Positions 1-7,753 of a stretch of 39,258 nucleotides of DNA are shown here, in pieces. The notes under the pieces are model-generated. The model was not told the DNA's origin. It ran no database searches and saw only the letters and a list, made by a program, of their open reading frames with translations. The DNA is from an uncultured Prevotella sp. (GTDB lineage: Bacteria; Bacteroidota; Bacteroidia; Bacteroidales; Bacteroidaceae), in assembly GCA_937916405.1 (NCBI GenBank), contig CALFUF010000111.1, positions 1 to 39,258 of the forward strand. The letters are read 5' to 3'. The translations under genes and the position numbers were made by a program. Every line of letters begins with the position of its first letter. Positions within the stretch are counted from its first letter, which is position 1.

Positions 1-289
1 GTACGAATTTTCTGGCAGATTAAGAAATATAATTAGTTAATAATCAATAAGTTAATTATAAAATATGGTAATAAAATTGGTACGTAGAAGAGATGGCAAA
101 AACAGTATTAACCAATCAAAGGGGAAGATAGACAAATCGTCCCAAGTTATTTTTTAATCATTACTAAATAATCACAGCGATGTTGTTTTAAGCGAAGAAC
201 TTGGGAATTTCGGTGGTGTTCAATATTCACAAGAGGACCATATATTCGGATTCGTATCAGACATACTTCCAGACAGATGGGGTAGGAGG

Positions 290-1324
290 TTGTTGGATAG
301 GAGAGAGCAGATTTCTGCAAATGAGGAAAATAGGGTATTGAGGACACTTTATTCTTATGACTATCTAAAAGGAATCGATGATTATACCCGGATGGGCGGT
401 TTACGTTTTAAATCGACTCTTGATGGAACTTTTCTCAATTCAGATAGCCGATTGGCTGTACCTCCTTTAACGTCTGTCAATGATTTGTCGATTGCAGCTC
501 AGGAATTTGAAAAGAGTGAGGAAAAGAGTGAAATACCTGAAAGGAAATGGATTAACCAACTGGAACACCCTGGGACATCTTTAGGAGGAGCACGTCCTAA
601 GGCGAATATCATAGATGATACCGGATGTTTATGGATTGCAAAATTTCCCTCCAAAAATGATGTTTATGACTTAGCATTATGGGAGCATTTCTGTCATGTT
701 CTTGCTCAAAATGCAGGAATCAATGTAGCAGAAACCGACTTGCTAAAAGTCGGGAATGGATTTCATGCACTACTCTCTAAACGTTTTGATAGGACTGAAG
801 ATGGCAAAAGAAGGCATTTTGCTTCAGCTATGACAATGACGGGGTTTACAGATGGTGATAATTACGAACGAGGGCATGGATATCTGGATATAGTAGATTT
901 CATATTATCTAATTGCATTAATGTGGATGATAATTTAGAAGAGCTATATCGTCGTGTTGCATTTAATATATGTGTAGGAAATAGTGACGATCATTTCAGG
1001 AATCATGGGTTCTTATTGACAAAAAAAGGATGGACTTTGGCACCAGCATACGATTTGAACCCTACCAATAATGAAACTCAGAGCCTTTTAATCAATGCTA
1101 ATTCTAATGAAGCGAGTCTTGTAAAATTGCAAGATGCATGTGAGGATTATTTTCTGTCTAGTGACCAGGCAGCTCAAATCATTCATCAGGTAACATCTGC
1201 TGTTAAGGACTGGAGAAGTGTTGCGAATATGCTAAAGATATCATCATCAGAGCAACAACGATTTGCTTCGAGGTTGGATAGCAAGGGTATTGGTTATTTA
1301 CAATGTTGGCAAACTATGACATAG
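290..1324 (+). CDS. HipA-family Ser/Thr kinase, N-terminally truncated
   Basis: The protein carries the HipA kinase domain. Visible motifs are the Ser/Gly loop GTSLGGARPKA near residues 95-105, the ATP-binding Lys in IAKFP (116-120), RFDR (165-168), the catalytic GNSDDH (230-235) and the metal-binding PAYD (252-255). HipA kinases phosphorylate protein targets such as glutamyl-tRNA synthetase. The given start is a TTG. The frame is open back to a TAA at 155-157, and residues encoded from about 200 on (FGG..., then FGFVSDILPDRWG just before the TTG) still resemble the end of the HipA N-terminal domain. The first part of that domain is missing, and no start codon lies between the TAA and homologous sequence. 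No hipB-like gene precedes it. It is probably a decaying gene, but a shortened active kinase is possible. The 3' end overlaps the convergent DUF4325 gene by 11 bp. Confidence 0.7.
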   Translation: MLDRREQISANEENRVLRTLYSYDYLKGIDDYTRMGGLRFKSTLDGTFLNSDSRLAVPPLTSVNDLSIAAQEFEKSEEKSEIPERKWINQLEHPGTSLGGARPKANIIDDTGCLWIAKFPSKNDVYDLALWEHFCHVLAQNAGINVAETDLLKVGNGFHALLSKRFDRTEDGKRRHFASAMTMTGFTDGDNYERGHGYLDIVDFILSNCINVDDNLEELYRRVAFNICVGNSDDHFRNHGFLLTKKGWTLAPAYDLNPTNNETQSLLINANSNEASLVKLQDACEDYFLSSDQAAQIIHQVTSAVKDWRSVANMLKISSSEQQRFASRLDSKGIGYLQCWQTMT

Positions 1325-1622
1325 ATGATTCTTCCTGCAACACTTTGTGTTTTCGTTGTAATGCAACAAGTACGCTACGCTCAGCCATGGGATTAAGCCC
1401 TCGGAAAGTCGTATGTTTCTTGAGCTCATCCAAAAGCATTTCAAGTAGTAACTTGGCAATACATTCGTCTGCAAAGGAGTAGGATACCACATTGACACCT
1501 GTAAAGTCGAGGACAACTTTTTCATCTCCTTTGATCAGCGGTAATAGTTTCTGACGGAGCTTCTGTCCCATAAAGGTTGAGCCGAAGTCAGTACCATATT
1601 CTATAAATTTGAAATCAATCAT
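1314..1622 (-). CDS. DUF4325 / STAS-like domain protein
   Basis: This 102-residue protein resembles the DUF4325 STAS-like family. It contains a hydrophobic strand with VVLDFTGV, followed by the helix start SFADECIAKLLLEML, which is the typical arrangement around the STAS switch segment. The residue after the strand is Tyr-Ser-Phe (VVSYSFAD) in the region where anti-anti-sigma factors place their phosphorylated serine. Family members often sit beside an anti-sigma-type ATPase or act in small regulatory switches. No such partner is visible here, as its neighbours are two HipA-family genes. The biochemical role is not known. ATG at 1622 is the only sensible start, and about 90 bp separate it from the hipA gene upstream. 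Confidence 0.6.
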   Translation of the reverse strand: MIDFKFIEYGTDFGSTFMGQKLRQKLLPLIKGDEKVVLDFTGVNVVSYSFADECIAKLLLEMLLDELKKHTTFRGLNPMAERSVLVALQRKHKVLQEESSMS

Positions 1623-1715
1623 ATTTTCTGATGTAATGCAATATCCATGTCTGAGAATTGAACTATTTAATTTCAGAGATAAGAAGAAAAAGTGAATGAC
1701 GCAAGTTTATGTGAC

Positions 1716-2972
1716 TTATTTTGTGATTAAAGATAGGTATGAATTTATTTTTTCTATCCATTGTTCAGAGATACCAGCTTTTTGTGCGTAATCAGTAAAA
1801 TGGCTTACGGCAGCTGCAACTTCGGAAAGAATGCTGTCTGCAGATTTAATTCCATTTGTCTTTGCAAATGCAAGCAGGTCTCCTGTTGTGATGTCATCGT
1901 TCTTACCGCCTATAGTCAGGCTATGTCTATTAATGTAGGCAGGGGCATCTAAATCAACCGTAAATGTGAGGTCATAGGCAGGTGTAATATGCCAAATACC
2001 ATCCTCGCGCATCATGAATGAGAAATTTTTGGTATGGTCATCCACATTACCTGTGAGTATGTTAAAGACCATGCGGCGATATTGTTCCGTTATTTCATGG
2101 GCGGGCAGATGTAATAGTCTACATACGGCAAATAAGTCTTCATAAGAATCGGCTAACGGGTTCATCGCAGCTAATGTCTGTATGTGGATTTTTTTACCGT
2201 CCTCTCTGTCAAATCGTTGAGTGAGAAAATGTTGGTAGCCGTCTATCTCAATGAGCCGTGATGGCATCATGGTGATACCTGCGGCAATAGCCATATCATA
2301 ATAAGCTTTTTCAATTAAAGTATATGGGAAACCTTTACCTTCATTGAATTTGAGGATATAATAGGTGTAATCAGGTGGAAGGATAGCCTGGCCAGAACGG
2401 AGGTCTCCTGTCTTTTCATTGATGGCGATAATGGCTTTAGGTCTCATGCCTCCAGCAGAAGTCCCGATTTTGTATAGTCCCTCGATATGTAAAGGAATGT
2501 TGAAGGAAATGTTGGCTTCTTGTCTTTGCGAAAATAGTTGCTCTGCTAAATGATATAGTGACAGAAGATCTAAGGAGAACGCTTCGTTGTCTTGCTCATA
2601 AGCAGGTTCGAATTCTAATGCACCCATACTTCTTTTTCCAATAAAGGCAAGGCGGTCTACTGCATTGAGATGGTGCATCGGAATGTGGCGTGATGCTGCC
2701 CATCTTGTAAAGACGGTATTACCCCAGTGGTCTGGCAGGGAGTCTGCAATAAACTCAGGAAGTCCAGCATAAAGCTTGTCAGTATTACCACCATATCCTA
2801 GTCCTCTTTGACAAAAAGGACTATTTATGGGAAGGGTGAGTGGAGCCAGATCAAGTCCTTTTTGGAGAAAGTCCTTGGAATAGGTGAAATAGGCTTTCCT
2901 GTGTCCATTGTTCCAATAGAGACGTCCCGTCTCCATTCCCCACAACATCACCTTTAGTACATTATTTTCCAT
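1716..2972 (-). CDS. hipA: HipA toxin, Ser/Thr kinase
   Basis: This is a full-length HipA-type toxin (418 residues, close to the usual 410-440). The N-terminal coupling domain covers about residues 1-120 and ends in the FIADSLPDHWG and IGKRSMGALEF motifs. The kinase domain follows, with the Ser-containing loop GTSAGGMRPKA (170-180), the ATP Lys in YILKFN (205-210), RFDRED (253-258), the catalytic GNVDDH (308-313) and the metal site PAYDL (331-335). All expected catalytic residues are present, so it should be active. HipA kinases phosphorylate tRNA synthetases and related targets, stopping translation. The ATG lies 11 bp inside the end of hipB, so the two genes are translationally coupled and the antitoxin is made first. 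Confidence 0.9.
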   Translation of the reverse strand: MENNVLKVMLWGMETGRLYWNNGHRKAYFTYSKDFLQKGLDLAPLTLPINSPFCQRGLGYGGNTDKLYAGLPEFIADSLPDHWGNTVFTRWAASRHIPMHHLNAVDRLAFIGKRSMGALEFEPAYEQDNEAFSLDLLSLYHLAEQLFSQRQEANISFNIPLHIEGLYKIGTSAGGMRPKAIIAINEKTGDLRSGQAILPPDYTYYILKFNEGKGFPYTLIEKAYYDMAIAAGITMMPSRLIEIDGYQHFLTQRFDREDGKKIHIQTLAAMNPLADSYEDLFAVCRLLHLPAHEITEQYRRMVFNILTGNVDDHTKNFSFMMREDGIWHITPAYDLTFTVDLDAPAYINRHSLTIGGKNDDITTGDLLAFAKTNGIKSADSILSEVAAAVSHFTDYAQKAGISEQWIEKINSYLSLITK

Positions 2973-3282
2973 TCTTCACTCGTTTAGGTTTGTGTCTATT
3001 CATTTTCTCAATCATCTCTGGCGTTGGTGGCAATTCTGGAAGCAATTTCTCTATCTCTTCTAAATAATTGATGGCACGAAGCATGGCAAGAAAACTGCCC
3101 ATTGTAATGTTTACGGCTCTACCGTTTTCAAAAGTTTTAATGGTGAATAGGCTGACTCCAGCCTGTTCTGCTACCTCTTTTTGAGTCATACGGCAGGTAA
3201 GTCGATAGTTTTTAAACCGACTTCCCAATTCCATAATTAGTTCAGGATTGGTTTTACCATATATATTGTCTATATAATTCAT
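2962..3282 (-). CDS. hipB: HipB-like XRE-family antitoxin
   Basis: A helix-turn-helix of the XRE/Cro type spans about residues 21-57 (RMTQKEVAEQAGVSLFTIKTFENGRA). The C-terminal part is short, with Pro-rich and basic stretches. It is the expected antitoxin and repressor for the HipA toxin encoded directly downstream, with an 11-bp overlap. A strong promoter sits immediately upstream, and its -7 box ends only 4 bp before the ATG at 3282. The mRNA would therefore start at about that ATG. Translation is either leaderless or begins at Met17 (ATG at 3234), which would give a protein starting MELGSRFKNYR, a common XRE start. Autoregulation by the HipBA complex at this promoter is likely but not shown. 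Confidence 0.8.
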   Translation of the reverse strand: MNYIDNIYGKTNPELIMELGSRFKNYRLTCRMTQKEVAEQAGVSLFTIKTFENGRAVNITMGSFLAMLRAINYLEEIEKLLPELPPTPEMIEKMNRHKPKRVKNGK

Positions 3283-3286
3283 GTTG

Positions 3287-3317
3287 CAAAGGTAGATAAT
3301 TCAGCCTTTATCTCCAA
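3287..3317 (-). promoter_or_regulatory. hipBA promoter
   Basis: Read on the minus strand, TTG (3317-3315) is followed after 20 bp by TACCTTTG (3294-3287). This matches the Bacteroidetes consensus of TTG, 19-21 bp, TAnnTTTG. Transcription should begin 4-7 bp further on, at about the annotated hipB ATG. Confidence 0.75.
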
Positions 3318-3482
3318 ATTTTTTCGATAAAAGTTGATGTTTCTACCCTTTATTTTGTCTAACTCAATCCTAATTTGTAAAGAATACAATCCTTACACAG
3401 ATAGTTTTTTGATGATTTACCCATCATCCATGCGTAGGTTCTTGGTTGCAAGTGGAATAGAAGTCAGAGGGATCTCTTGGGG

Positions 3483-4670
3483 TTATTTAATGGATTCTAA
3501 TGCATCGAAGAAGCTTTTGGCATATCGTTCCTTGCTAAATTGTTGGGCATGTTTAACAGCAGCTTCACTCATTGCTTTCCTCTTCTCGGGGTGGTTATAG
3601 AGGTCGAGGATGGCATTCGCAAGATTGTCGACAAAATGATTATCGGTATCAAGAAGAATGGCTGTCTCTGGTGTAACTTCCTCTGGTATTCCCCCTCTAC
3701 GTGTAGAAATCACGGGTAACCCCATAGCCTGTGCCTCTAAGACTGTGGTAGGGAAGGGGTCGTCCCATACTGAAGGAATAACAGCGATATTTGCCATTTT
3801 TAGATATTCTGGCATCTGTGCATAATCAACATAGCCTGTGAAAATAATGCGCTCTCCTAACGGAATCGATTTTGTTTTTAGTTGTTGGATGAATTCGTTC
3901 TCATGATTGGTATTCCCAAAAAAAGAACTGCCAATTACCAGTAATTTGATAGTATTATAATCCTTCAATATCGTGATCGCCTCAATTAGTTCCATGATAC
4001 CTTTCTCTGGATTTATTCGACCAGAATAAACTATTACGAAGTCATCATCGTTTAATCCATAATCCTTCCTGCTGACCTTATTTCCTGTTGATTGATTGAA
4101 TGCGTTAAGATCAATACCATTGAGTACCACCTTGCACTTCTTGTCTGTATTGTCAATGGTTTGTACCCTTTGCCTGATATATTCCGAAACAGTGATGATG
4201 CTGTCTGCACAGTCACAAATCTCTTGAGCCTGTTTAACCTCAGCATTCAAATAATCATTATGGATATGGTGAACGATCTTGGCAGGATATTTCTGCGGAA
4301 TCATCAGTCCATAGCCCGGTCGGTTCTCGATAATCACCATATCATAGGTTTCTGATGAAATATGTTTAAGAGCCTCTTCAAAATAGTACTCAATGGTATA
4401 ATGGTAGTATTCATCCCTACAGAGTAGATGGCGGAATTTCTTGCGAATCTTTGCCCCGAAACTCCTGACATCAATGAATTTATAGTGGTTGACATCAGAC
4501 AGCAGAGCGGGTTGGTGCATTGCCACCTCGTCACTGACACTGTATACGGTAATATCGTGCAGATGGTGTCGATCGTTATACTCCAGATAAAAGTCTATAA
4601 GATTCTCAACAGCACCTCCTTTGGTGGCGGGAACAGGAAGTATACCTGATGTTAGGATGGCTATTTTCAT
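3483..4670 (-). CDS. Glycosyltransferase family 4 (GT-B)
   Basis: This is a GT-B retaining glycosyltransferase. The N-terminal acceptor domain starts with the Gly-rich loop around residues 8-20 (PVPATKGGAVE), and the C-terminal domain opens with VIVYSGRINPEKGI near 212-225. The donor-binding motif, DDPFPTTVLEAQAMGLPV near 303-320 followed by GGIPEEV, holds the two-glutamate signature of GT4 (Glu312 is visible in LEAQ). No membrane helix is seen, so it probably works at the cytoplasmic face of the membrane, adding a sugar from a nucleotide-sugar to a lipid-linked glycan. It lies 8 bp after the end of an acyltransferase gene and forms an operon with it. The donor and acceptor cannot be read from the sequence. 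Confidence 0.88.
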   Translation of the reverse strand: MKIAILTSGILPVPATKGGAVENLIDFYLEYNDRHHLHDITVYSVSDEVAMHQPALLSDVNHYKFIDVRSFGAKIRKKFRHLLCRDEYYHYTIEYYFEEALKHISSETYDMVIIENRPGYGLMIPQKYPAKIVHHIHNDYLNAEVKQAQEICDCADSIITVSEYIRQRVQTIDNTDKKCKVVLNGIDLNAFNQSTGNKVSRKDYGLNDDDFVIVYSGRINPEKGIMELIEAITILKDYNTIKLLVIGSSFFGNTNHENEFIQQLKTKSIPLGERIIFTGYVDYAQMPEYLKMANIAVIPSVWDDPFPTTVLEAQAMGLPVISTRRGGIPEEVTPETAILLDTDNHFVDNLANAILDLYNHPEKRKAMSEAAVKHAQQFSKERYAKSFFDALESIK

Positions 4671-4678
4671 AATTTATT

Positions 4679-5734
4679 TTATATGTTATTTTTAATAAAT
4701 CGATATAATTTCTTATATAAATAGTTTAATAGTAGGGGAATGAATATGCCTATTATCGAATATACGAGCCAAAAATAGTCATTATATTCAGAGATAATAA
4801 TATGTGACGAAATTTTGTCTAATGGTAACTGATAGATCTCGACTTTGATAAAGTTGCCAATTCTAAGGGCAAAAAGGTTGAGGGCAAAGATGGACATGGT
4901 ATTGTTTCCTATATAATAGAGACTATTTTTGAATGTAAACCTTCCTCTCTCTTGTATGATTTTGGAAATGGTAAAGACAAAAATAATACCTGTTATAGAG
5001 AGAAGAAAATAGATAAAAAGGTTAAAGGTGTTAGTGTATCTCATATCAATGATGCCAGGGAAATAAATACATCCCATCATCAGAAGAGCGAACTCGATAG
5101 ATATAGCATAGATGTTACAGGGGATTCTTTTCTCAATTTTTTTAATTAATAGTCCAGAAAGGTAATAAACCATACTGAAAGAGATTATAGAAGGATCGCC
5201 CAATATAGGAATATGAACATTTGATGATTTTAATAAGAATGTAATGAAGAGAATCGAAATTAATAATTCTATATGTCTTATTCTGAGTTGATATTTATTT
5301 TTGAGAAATATTATTCCAGCAACAAAAATGGATGCAAATAGTAGTGCCTTTAAAAACCAAAAAGGTCGTAATAAGATTTCGAAATCTGCCATGAATAGGG
5401 TCTTTCCCAGATTCCTAAAGAATTCATTAGTAGAATATGGTTGTTCGTAGAAATGTAGATGATAAAATAAATTATGGAGTAAAAGAAATAGAATACTCCA
5501 TCTAAGATAGGGAAAGTATAAGCCTTTCAATCGCTTAGCAGAAAACTGACGCAACTGTTTGCTTTCAGTAATGTCCTTGAAAAAAAATCCAGAGCAAGCA
5601 ATAAATAAAGGCATGTGAAATAAATAGATGAATCTCTCCATCATAATTGGACTGCCAGAATGACCAATAACCATTAGCATAATGCCGATGGCTTTGGCAA
5701 TGGAGATATAATTGTTCTTATTGACAGTAGGCAT
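4679..5734 (-). CDS. Acyltransferase family 3 membrane protein
   Basis: A multi-spanning membrane protein of the acyltransferase-3 family (351 residues). The N-terminus carries the family signature, IAKAIGIMLMVIGHSGS at about residues 12-28 with the conserved His, followed by FHMPLFIACSGFFF. About ten hydrophobic segments follow. Members move acetyl or other acyl groups across the membrane onto extracytoplasmic glycans. The adjacent divergent gene encodes an SGNH hydrolase-like protein, the usual catalytic partner of these proteins, which suggests joint O-acylation of the surface polysaccharide. The gene is strongly AT-rich. ATG at 5734 follows a -7 element by about 16 bp. Confidence 0.88.
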   Translation of the reverse strand: MPTVNKNNYISIAKAIGIMLMVIGHSGSPIMMERFIYLFHMPLFIACSGFFFKDITESKQLRQFSAKRLKGLYFPYLRWSILFLLLHNLFYHLHFYEQPYSTNEFFRNLGKTLFMADFEILLRPFWFLKALLFASIFVAGIIFLKNKYQLRIRHIELLISILFITFLLKSSNVHIPILGDPSIISFSMVYYLSGLLIKKIEKRIPCNIYAISIEFALLMMGCIYFPGIIDMRYTNTFNLFIYFLLSITGIIFVFTISKIIQERGRFTFKNSLYYIGNNTMSIFALNLFALRIGNFIKVEIYQLPLDKISSHIIISEYNDYFWLVYSIIGIFIPLLLNYLYKKLYRFIKNNI

Positions 5735-5749
5735 TCACAATTTTTTTTG

Positions 5750-5757
5750 CAAAAGTA
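5750..5757 (-). promoter_or_regulatory. Putative -7 element for acyltransferase-GT4 operon
   Basis: On the minus strand, TACTTTTG fits TAnnTTTG and lies 16 bp before the ATG at 5734. No TTG is found at the expected upstream distance, so the call is tentative. Confidence 0.4.
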
Positions 5758-5790
5758 ATAATATTATTTTAAGATTTGTATGTTTTTTCA

Positions 5791-5798
5791 TATTTTTG
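5791..5798 (+). promoter_or_regulatory. Putative -7 element for SGNH gene
   Basis: TATTTTTG matches TAnnTTTG and lies 4 bp before a GTG codon at 5803. It argues against the TTG codon at 5776 as the start of the SGNH gene, since that codon lies upstream of the box. No properly spaced -33 TTG was found. Confidence 0.35.
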
Positions 5799-5802
5799 CA
5801 TC

Positions 5803-6609
5803 GTGAATAGAAAGATATGTTTTATTTCTTTGCTGATGCTGCTTATCTGTTTTGTGATAGCAGTGATGTGGTATTATTCTAGTATACCATATTACAAACC
5901 TGCTATTGAGCAAACGGGACTAACAGTTAAATCCTATACAGATGATTCAATACGGATAGCATATATAGGTGATAGTTGGGCAGATCGGCATAGGTTCATG
6001 CCTCATGTTATTGATTCTATATTGTGTGAGAATACAAGATTGAGTGTAAAAGTTAAGGCAGCAGGTGTTGGCGGACTTGTTAGCAAGGAAATCTACTATA
6101 GTATATTTAACAATGACGAGGTTAAAAATATAATAGAGTGGGGACCAAGTTATTGTATTATTTCTGCAGGTATTAATGATACAAATAAAAAAATGGGGGC
6201 AACTTATTATGGAGAGAATATGCGTCTAATTATCAGTTTACTATTGAGATATGATATAACTCCTGTCGTCATTGAAATTCCTTATTATGATATTCAATCT
6301 TCTTTCAATCGAATGGATGTAATGACAAAGTTAAGAGCAGTTCGCTCCATGATATGGACAGGCTCTTTGATAGATTGTATCGATAATTATGTTCGGTCTT
6401 ATGATGAGATGCTCACAAAAAATAACTGGCAGGATAAAGTTGTTACCATTAGAAGAAATCAATGGAATCCAGATGGTTATAACGATAGCCGCTTAATTTA
6501 TGTTGACGATAAAATGCATTTAAATGTAAAAGGCTATTTTGTTTTAGATTCTTGTATTGCAATGAATTTGAAATTTACCTTTGATAATCGAGATGTAATT
6601 GCCAGATAA
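5803..6609 (+). CDS. Membrane-anchored SGNH/GDSL hydrolase-like protein
   Basis: The protein begins with a short basic stretch (NRK) and one hydrophobic anchor, so the catalytic domain should face outward. Counting from GTG at 5803, block I is IAYIGDSW with the catalytic Ser near 58, block III is AGIND near 122-126, and block V is DDKMHLN with Asp236 and His239. These are the parts of an SGNH hydrolase/O-acyltransferase active site. It sits between two acyltransferase-3 genes, so a role in acylating or deacylating the surface glycan is likely. The start could also be TTG at 5776, but a -7 box lies downstream of it. The last eleven residues and stop codon lie in a 91-bp repeat that is the antisense of a glycosyltransferase gene end, so the C-terminus was reshaped by recombination. 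Confidence 0.82.
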   Translation: MNRKICFISLLMLLICFVIAVMWYYSSIPYYKPAIEQTGLTVKSYTDDSIRIAYIGDSWADRHRFMPHVIDSILCENTRLSVKVKAAGVGGLVSKEIYYSIFNNDEVKNIIEWGPSYCIISAGINDTNKKMGATYYGENMRLIISLLLRYDITPVVIEIPYYDIQSSFNRMDVMTKLRAVRSMIWTGSLIDCIDNYVRSYDEMLTKNNWQDKVVTIRRNQWNPDGYNDSRLIYVDDKMHLNVKGYFVLDSCIAMNLKFTFDNRDVIAR

Positions 6610-6663
6610 TATAATCACGCAACAGATTGTATTTCGTCATTAAAGAACGGTCATGACATAGCC
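6573..6663 (-). pseudogene. Remnant of a DUF6625 glycosyltransferase gene, 3' end
   Basis: Read on the minus strand, this 91-bp stretch encodes CHDRSLMTKYNLLRDY...HLDYQR and a stop. It is nearly the same as the C-terminus of the intact gene at 7665-8588 (RNRSLMTKYYQWRDY...HLDYQR). By hand count 80 of 91 bases match 7663-7753, in direct orientation. The rest of the old gene is gone, and an acyltransferase gene now lies directly upstream. Both flanking genes use it for their own ends: the SGNH gene takes its stop from the antisense strand, and the acyltransferase gene ends inside it in another frame. Confidence 0.8.
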
Positions 6664-7664
6664 TGGAAGACGAGTTTTCGTAAGTGTTCATTCTTATGCA
6701 GTAGGACGGACAACAGGTATCCTCCGGAAATGGCAATAATGATTTGGATCAGGGAGGTGAGGATATCTTTTTGGAGAGAAGGCATCTCTGGTAGGAGAAA
6801 ATCAGAGAGTTGCTTACCAAACAGAATAAATGGTATCTCAATACAAAAGATGGTCAGGGAATGAATACCAATCTGCTGTACTCCCTTACCAATGAGCGTT
6901 CCTTGTATAAGTCGGGAAACTCCAGTCAACACCACGCAGCCGGTAAGGGCTGCCAAAAGGTAAGTAGGCATCGATGTCCCGTACATTCTGACAGAGATAT
7001 TGATATCACTACAGAATGGTATTAAAAGGAGATAGAGAGCGAAGGCAATGATGACAAGCCAATGCGGTTTTTTGTTGTTGAAGATATCAGGGAAATACTT
7101 TCTGATTTGTGTTCCGCAAAACATGATGACAGCCATCAATGGTGCAGTATCAAGACTCCATGGGAGAAGGATAGGAAGGAAAGTCATACCTGCTGTTACT
7201 GTGAGATAGACACCGATGAGTAAGTATTGATACTTAGGATTGTAAATGAGCAGGTCATAGAGCAGATAGGCTACGACCATACAGGTTAGGAACCACATGG
7301 GATAGTTGCCAACAATCATGAAATGACAGATGTCAGGCTCTGTCCCAAAGGGATATAGACTATATCTCGAATAGAAAATTCCTAATATGGCGCGTAAGGA
7401 GAAATCATGGAAATAGGCAAGAAGTAGCATACTGAAAAAGAAATATGGCTTTAATAACTTAGTGGCATGCCGTTTGAAGTTTTTTGTAAATCCTATGTCC
7501 TTCTTTGTAGAAGTAAAACCAGAACAGAAGAAAAATATGGGTACGAAAAAGGCAGAGGTATAATACATCAAGTCAGGGTAAGCAGTATGGCTGCATACCA
7601 CCAAGATGATACCTAATCCTTTGGCAATGTCAATAAATTCTAAATGTTCTAAATGCGCCTTCAT
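6651..7664 (-). CDS. Acyltransferase family 3 membrane protein
   Basis: A second acyltransferase-3 protein (337 residues), with the N-terminal signature FIDIAKGLGIILVVCSHTAYP at about residues 10-30, including the conserved His, and then FFVPIFFFCSGF. It has about ten transmembrane segments and is predicted to O-acylate a glycan at the inner membrane. Its ATG follows the TAA of the DUF6625 gene with no gap, so the two are co-transcribed. The gene lies exactly between two 91-bp direct repeats: the start codon touches one copy, and the final residues FQAMS and the stop lie in the other. It therefore looks like an inserted module. Confidence 0.87.
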   Translation of the reverse strand: MKAHLEHLEFIDIAKGLGIILVVCSHTAYPDLMYYTSAFFVPIFFFCSGFTSTKKDIGFTKNFKRHATKLLKPYFFFSMLLLAYFHDFSLRAILGIFYSRYSLYPFGTEPDICHFMIVGNYPMWFLTCMVVAYLLYDLLIYNPKYQYLLIGVYLTVTAGMTFLPILLPWSLDTAPLMAVIMFCGTQIRKYFPDIFNNKKPHWLVIIAFALYLLLIPFCSDINISVRMYGTSMPTYLLAALTGCVVLTGVSRLIQGTLIGKGVQQIGIHSLTIFCIEIPFILFGKQLSDFLLPEMPSLQKDILTSLIQIIIAISGGYLLSVLLHKNEHLRKLVFQAMS

Positions 7665-7753
7665 TTACCTTTGATAATCAAGATGTAATCGCCAGATAAT
7701 ATAATCACGCCACTGGTAGTATTTCGTCATCAAGGAACGGTTACGGCATAGCC
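7663..7753. repeat. 91-bp direct repeat, partner of 6573-6663
   Basis: This is the copy of the 91-bp repeat that forms the 3' end of the intact DUF6625 gene. It matches 6573-6663 at 80 of 91 positions by hand count, with a constant offset of 1090 bp and no gaps. Confidence 0.85.

Noticed and set aside
1..157. Short gene from ATG 65 to TAA 155
   Set aside because: Thirty codons without recognisable features; more likely debris at the broken hipA start.
6573..7753. Insertion sequence with terminal repeats around the acyltransferase
   Set aside because: The repeats are direct and are gene ends of a glycosyltransferase. There is no transposase and no inverted terminal repeat.
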